Assembly: GCA_905480235.1 (NCBI GenBank)
Contig: CAJQPP010000145.1
Location: 1 to 58,212, forward strand
Direction: 5' to 3'
Origin: an uncultured Pirellulaceae bacterium
GTDB lineage: Bacteria > Planctomycetota > Planctomycetia > Pirellulales > Pirellulaceae
DNA: 58,212 bases
The position numbers and the translations under genes were made by a program. The notes beneath the pieces were generated by a model. That model was given only the letters and a program-made list of their open reading frames with translations, was not told where the DNA came from and did not search any database. Positions 56,993 to 58,212 of the stretch are shown here, piece by piece; the stretch's first letter is position 1; each line of letters opens with the position of its first letter.

Positions 56993-58212
56993 ATGGCAAA
57001 CCGGAGGAAATTGGTGCGTAAATATCTAGTTTTGTTATCCGGAATCCTTCTGTTAATGCCGTTATCGGTATTCGCTCAGGAGGATTCTAAGACCAGCGAT
57101 CAGGACTCTGATGTTCAGGTTGAGGAGAATCGGGAAGCGACAACGCCCGCCGGAAAGCTGGCAGAGTACCAGAAGCAACTGGGGGATCTGAATCGTCAAT
57201 TGTCCGTGAAAGTGCGGGCCATGCAGGAAGCAATGGCTGAGGCTAGTCAGGAAGAAGTGATGGAAGCCATCATGAAGTTGCAGGAAGCAACGCAAGCCGA
57301 GTCCGTGGCGATTTCGAAGAATGTTCTTAACGTCGCTAAATGTGCAGACGAAGATCCGGCAACATCGCTGGAAGCTATCAAATGGATTTTTGCAAATTCC
57401 AGTGCGGCTGAATTACACAAATCTGCCGGTCAATTGTTGGTCGAGTATCACCTGACTAACGAGGAGTTGCCGGAAATCCTCACCGGCATTCGTTTGCCGA
57501 CGCAAGCGGGTCAAGATTTGTTTGAAGCCGTGATTAAAAAAAGCCAAGACCGCGATCTTCGCGGTAGAGTCTCCTTGGGCTTGATTGACTATATTGCCCA
57601 AGGAATGCAAATGGCACCAGCATTGGAAGGTAATGAACAAATTGCCAAGATGTACCCTGATGTCGCCAGCTATCTGACATCGCTGTCTGACATGAATGAA
57701 GAAGCCATGTTGGAGAAAATGAAAATGCTAAGCGAGGACTACGGTGACGTAGAAATCGATGATTCGACCATAGGCGAAATGGTCGCGCGAAAAATCAAGG
57801 CGATTGAAGTGCGCAGCCGGGTCAAAGTCGGAAAAGTTGCACCTGAAATCGAAGGTCCCGATATTGATGGGGAAAGCTTCAAACTCAGCGACTACCGAGG
57901 CAAAGTTGTGATGTTGGATTTTTGGGGCGATTGGTGAGGTCCTTGCCGGGCTATGTACCCTCACGAGCGGTCGCTCGTAAAACAACTGGCAGGAAAACCT
58001 TTTGCACTGATCGGTGTCAATAGTGACAGCGATATTGAAGAGCTCAAAGAAATCATCAAAAAGAAAAATCTCACTTGGCGCAGCTTCCAAAACGAAGCCG
58101 GCGTGGACGGAACAATTTCTGAAATGTGGGGTATCGCCGGCTGGCCGACGATTTTCCTGATCGATGCGGAAGGTGTCATTCGCTGGACGGATCACAGCTC
58201 CAATGGAATGGA
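56993..58212 (+). CDS. Exported TlpA/thioredoxin-like protein with TGA-encoded selenocysteine (UGPC), 3' partial
   Basis: Start 56993 follows GGGA and begins a signal peptide (KLVRKYLVLLSGILLLMPLS, cleavage after FAQ). Residues about 35-275 are helical and charged, with no known domain. From about 280 an AhpC/TSA-redoxin domain follows: VGKVAPEIEGPDIDGESF, KLSDYRGKVVMLDFWGDW, then TGA 57935-57937 as residue 315, then GPCRAMYPHERSLVKQLAG. The frame continues open to the window end, through FALIGVNSDSD, the cis-proline strand GIAGWPTIFLIDAEG and VIRWTDHSS. The TGA replaces the first cysteine of W-C-G-P-C, giving a U-x-x-C site, and nothing else is damaged. The exported domain would reduce or isomerise envelope thiols or serve as an electron donor. 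The 3' end lies beyond the window. Confidence 0.85.
57963..57978 (+). promoter_or_regulatory. Bacterial SECIS-like hairpin downstream of the thioredoxin TGA
   Basis: ACGAGC (57963-57968), loop GGTC (57969-57972) and GCTCGT (57973-57978) form a perfect six-base-pair stem-loop. The loop is GGUC in RNA, identical to the apical loop of the E. coli fdhF SECIS whose G and U contact SelB. The loop begins 31 bases after the TGA; fdhF uses about 18, and I recall bacterial elements ranging up to the upper thirties. The hairpin lies in coding sequence (HERSLV). Confidence 0.65.

Noticed and set aside
1-58212. tRNA, rRNA, CRISPR array, insertion sequence or prophage
   Set aside because: No T-loop/acceptor patterns, regularly spaced repeats, transposase or phage structural genes were recognised while reading both strands.

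Overview
The window looks like a contig from a planctomycete of the Pirellulales/Pirellulaceae type. This is inferred from family content: a DUF1592/1588/1585 cytochrome-c protein paired with a DUF1552 protein, a PVC-type heme-binding dehydrogenase with HEAT repeats, a DUF1559 protein, a sulfatase, Gfo/Idh, PQQ-like propellers, and many Tat or Sec signal peptides. No rRNA, tRNA, CRISPR array, insertion sequence or phage module was recognised.

Main result: two genes carry a single in-frame TGA exactly where the catalytic cysteine of their family should be, and the frame continues through the rest of the conserved domain. (1) An exported peptide-methionine sulfoxide reductase A at 19159-19956 reads GLG-TGA-FW where MsrA has G-x-G-C-F-W. 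(2) An exported TlpA/thioredoxin-like protein at 56993 to the window end reads WGDW-TGA-GPC where thioredoxins have W-C-G-P-C. Downstream of the second TGA is a hairpin with a six-base-pair stem and apical loop GGTC, the same loop as in the E. coli fdhF SECIS. A weaker hairpin follows the first. The simplest reading is two exported selenoproteins, possibly a cell-envelope methionine-sulfoxide repair pair.

Layout. 1-1144: truncated GPH symporter with an inverted piece of the same family at the window edge. 1.3-7.0 kb: decayed ORF, PQQ-like propeller, Tat-exported FAD oxidase, FG-GAP protein fused to a HELAH zinc peptidase. 7.1-11.0 kb: coupled DUF1592-type cytochrome and DUF1552 pair. 11.4-16.5 kb: EF-hand esterase, redoxin remnant, multiply broken lipoprotein-hydrolase pseudogene, TPR lipoprotein. 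17.2-21.8 kb: PhoD-like phosphatase, broken DDAH copy, selenocysteine MsrA, intact DDAH. 22-32.4 kb: DUF1295 membrane enzyme, EEP hydrolase, sodium:solute symporter, PQQ-like protein, PVC dehydrogenase with Gfo/Idh. 32.8-44.2 kb: secreted proteins, TPR protein, hydrolase, sulfatase, DUF1559 and LTXXQ-like proteins, bestrophin-like and spermidine-synthase-like proteins. 45.4-49.4 kb: two coupled small genes with a strong terminator, APC permease, voltage-gated K+ channel. 50-58.2 kb: beta-helix protein, WXXGXW/coiled-coil protein, selenocysteine thioredoxin.

Gene density is modest and several intergenic stretches hold decayed genes (a DDAH copy, a hydrolase with at least four lesions, a redoxin tail, an LTXXQ tail). 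This matters for the selenoprotein claim: the true pseudogenes have several lesions of mixed type, whereas each TGA gene has one interruption only, at the redox-active residue.
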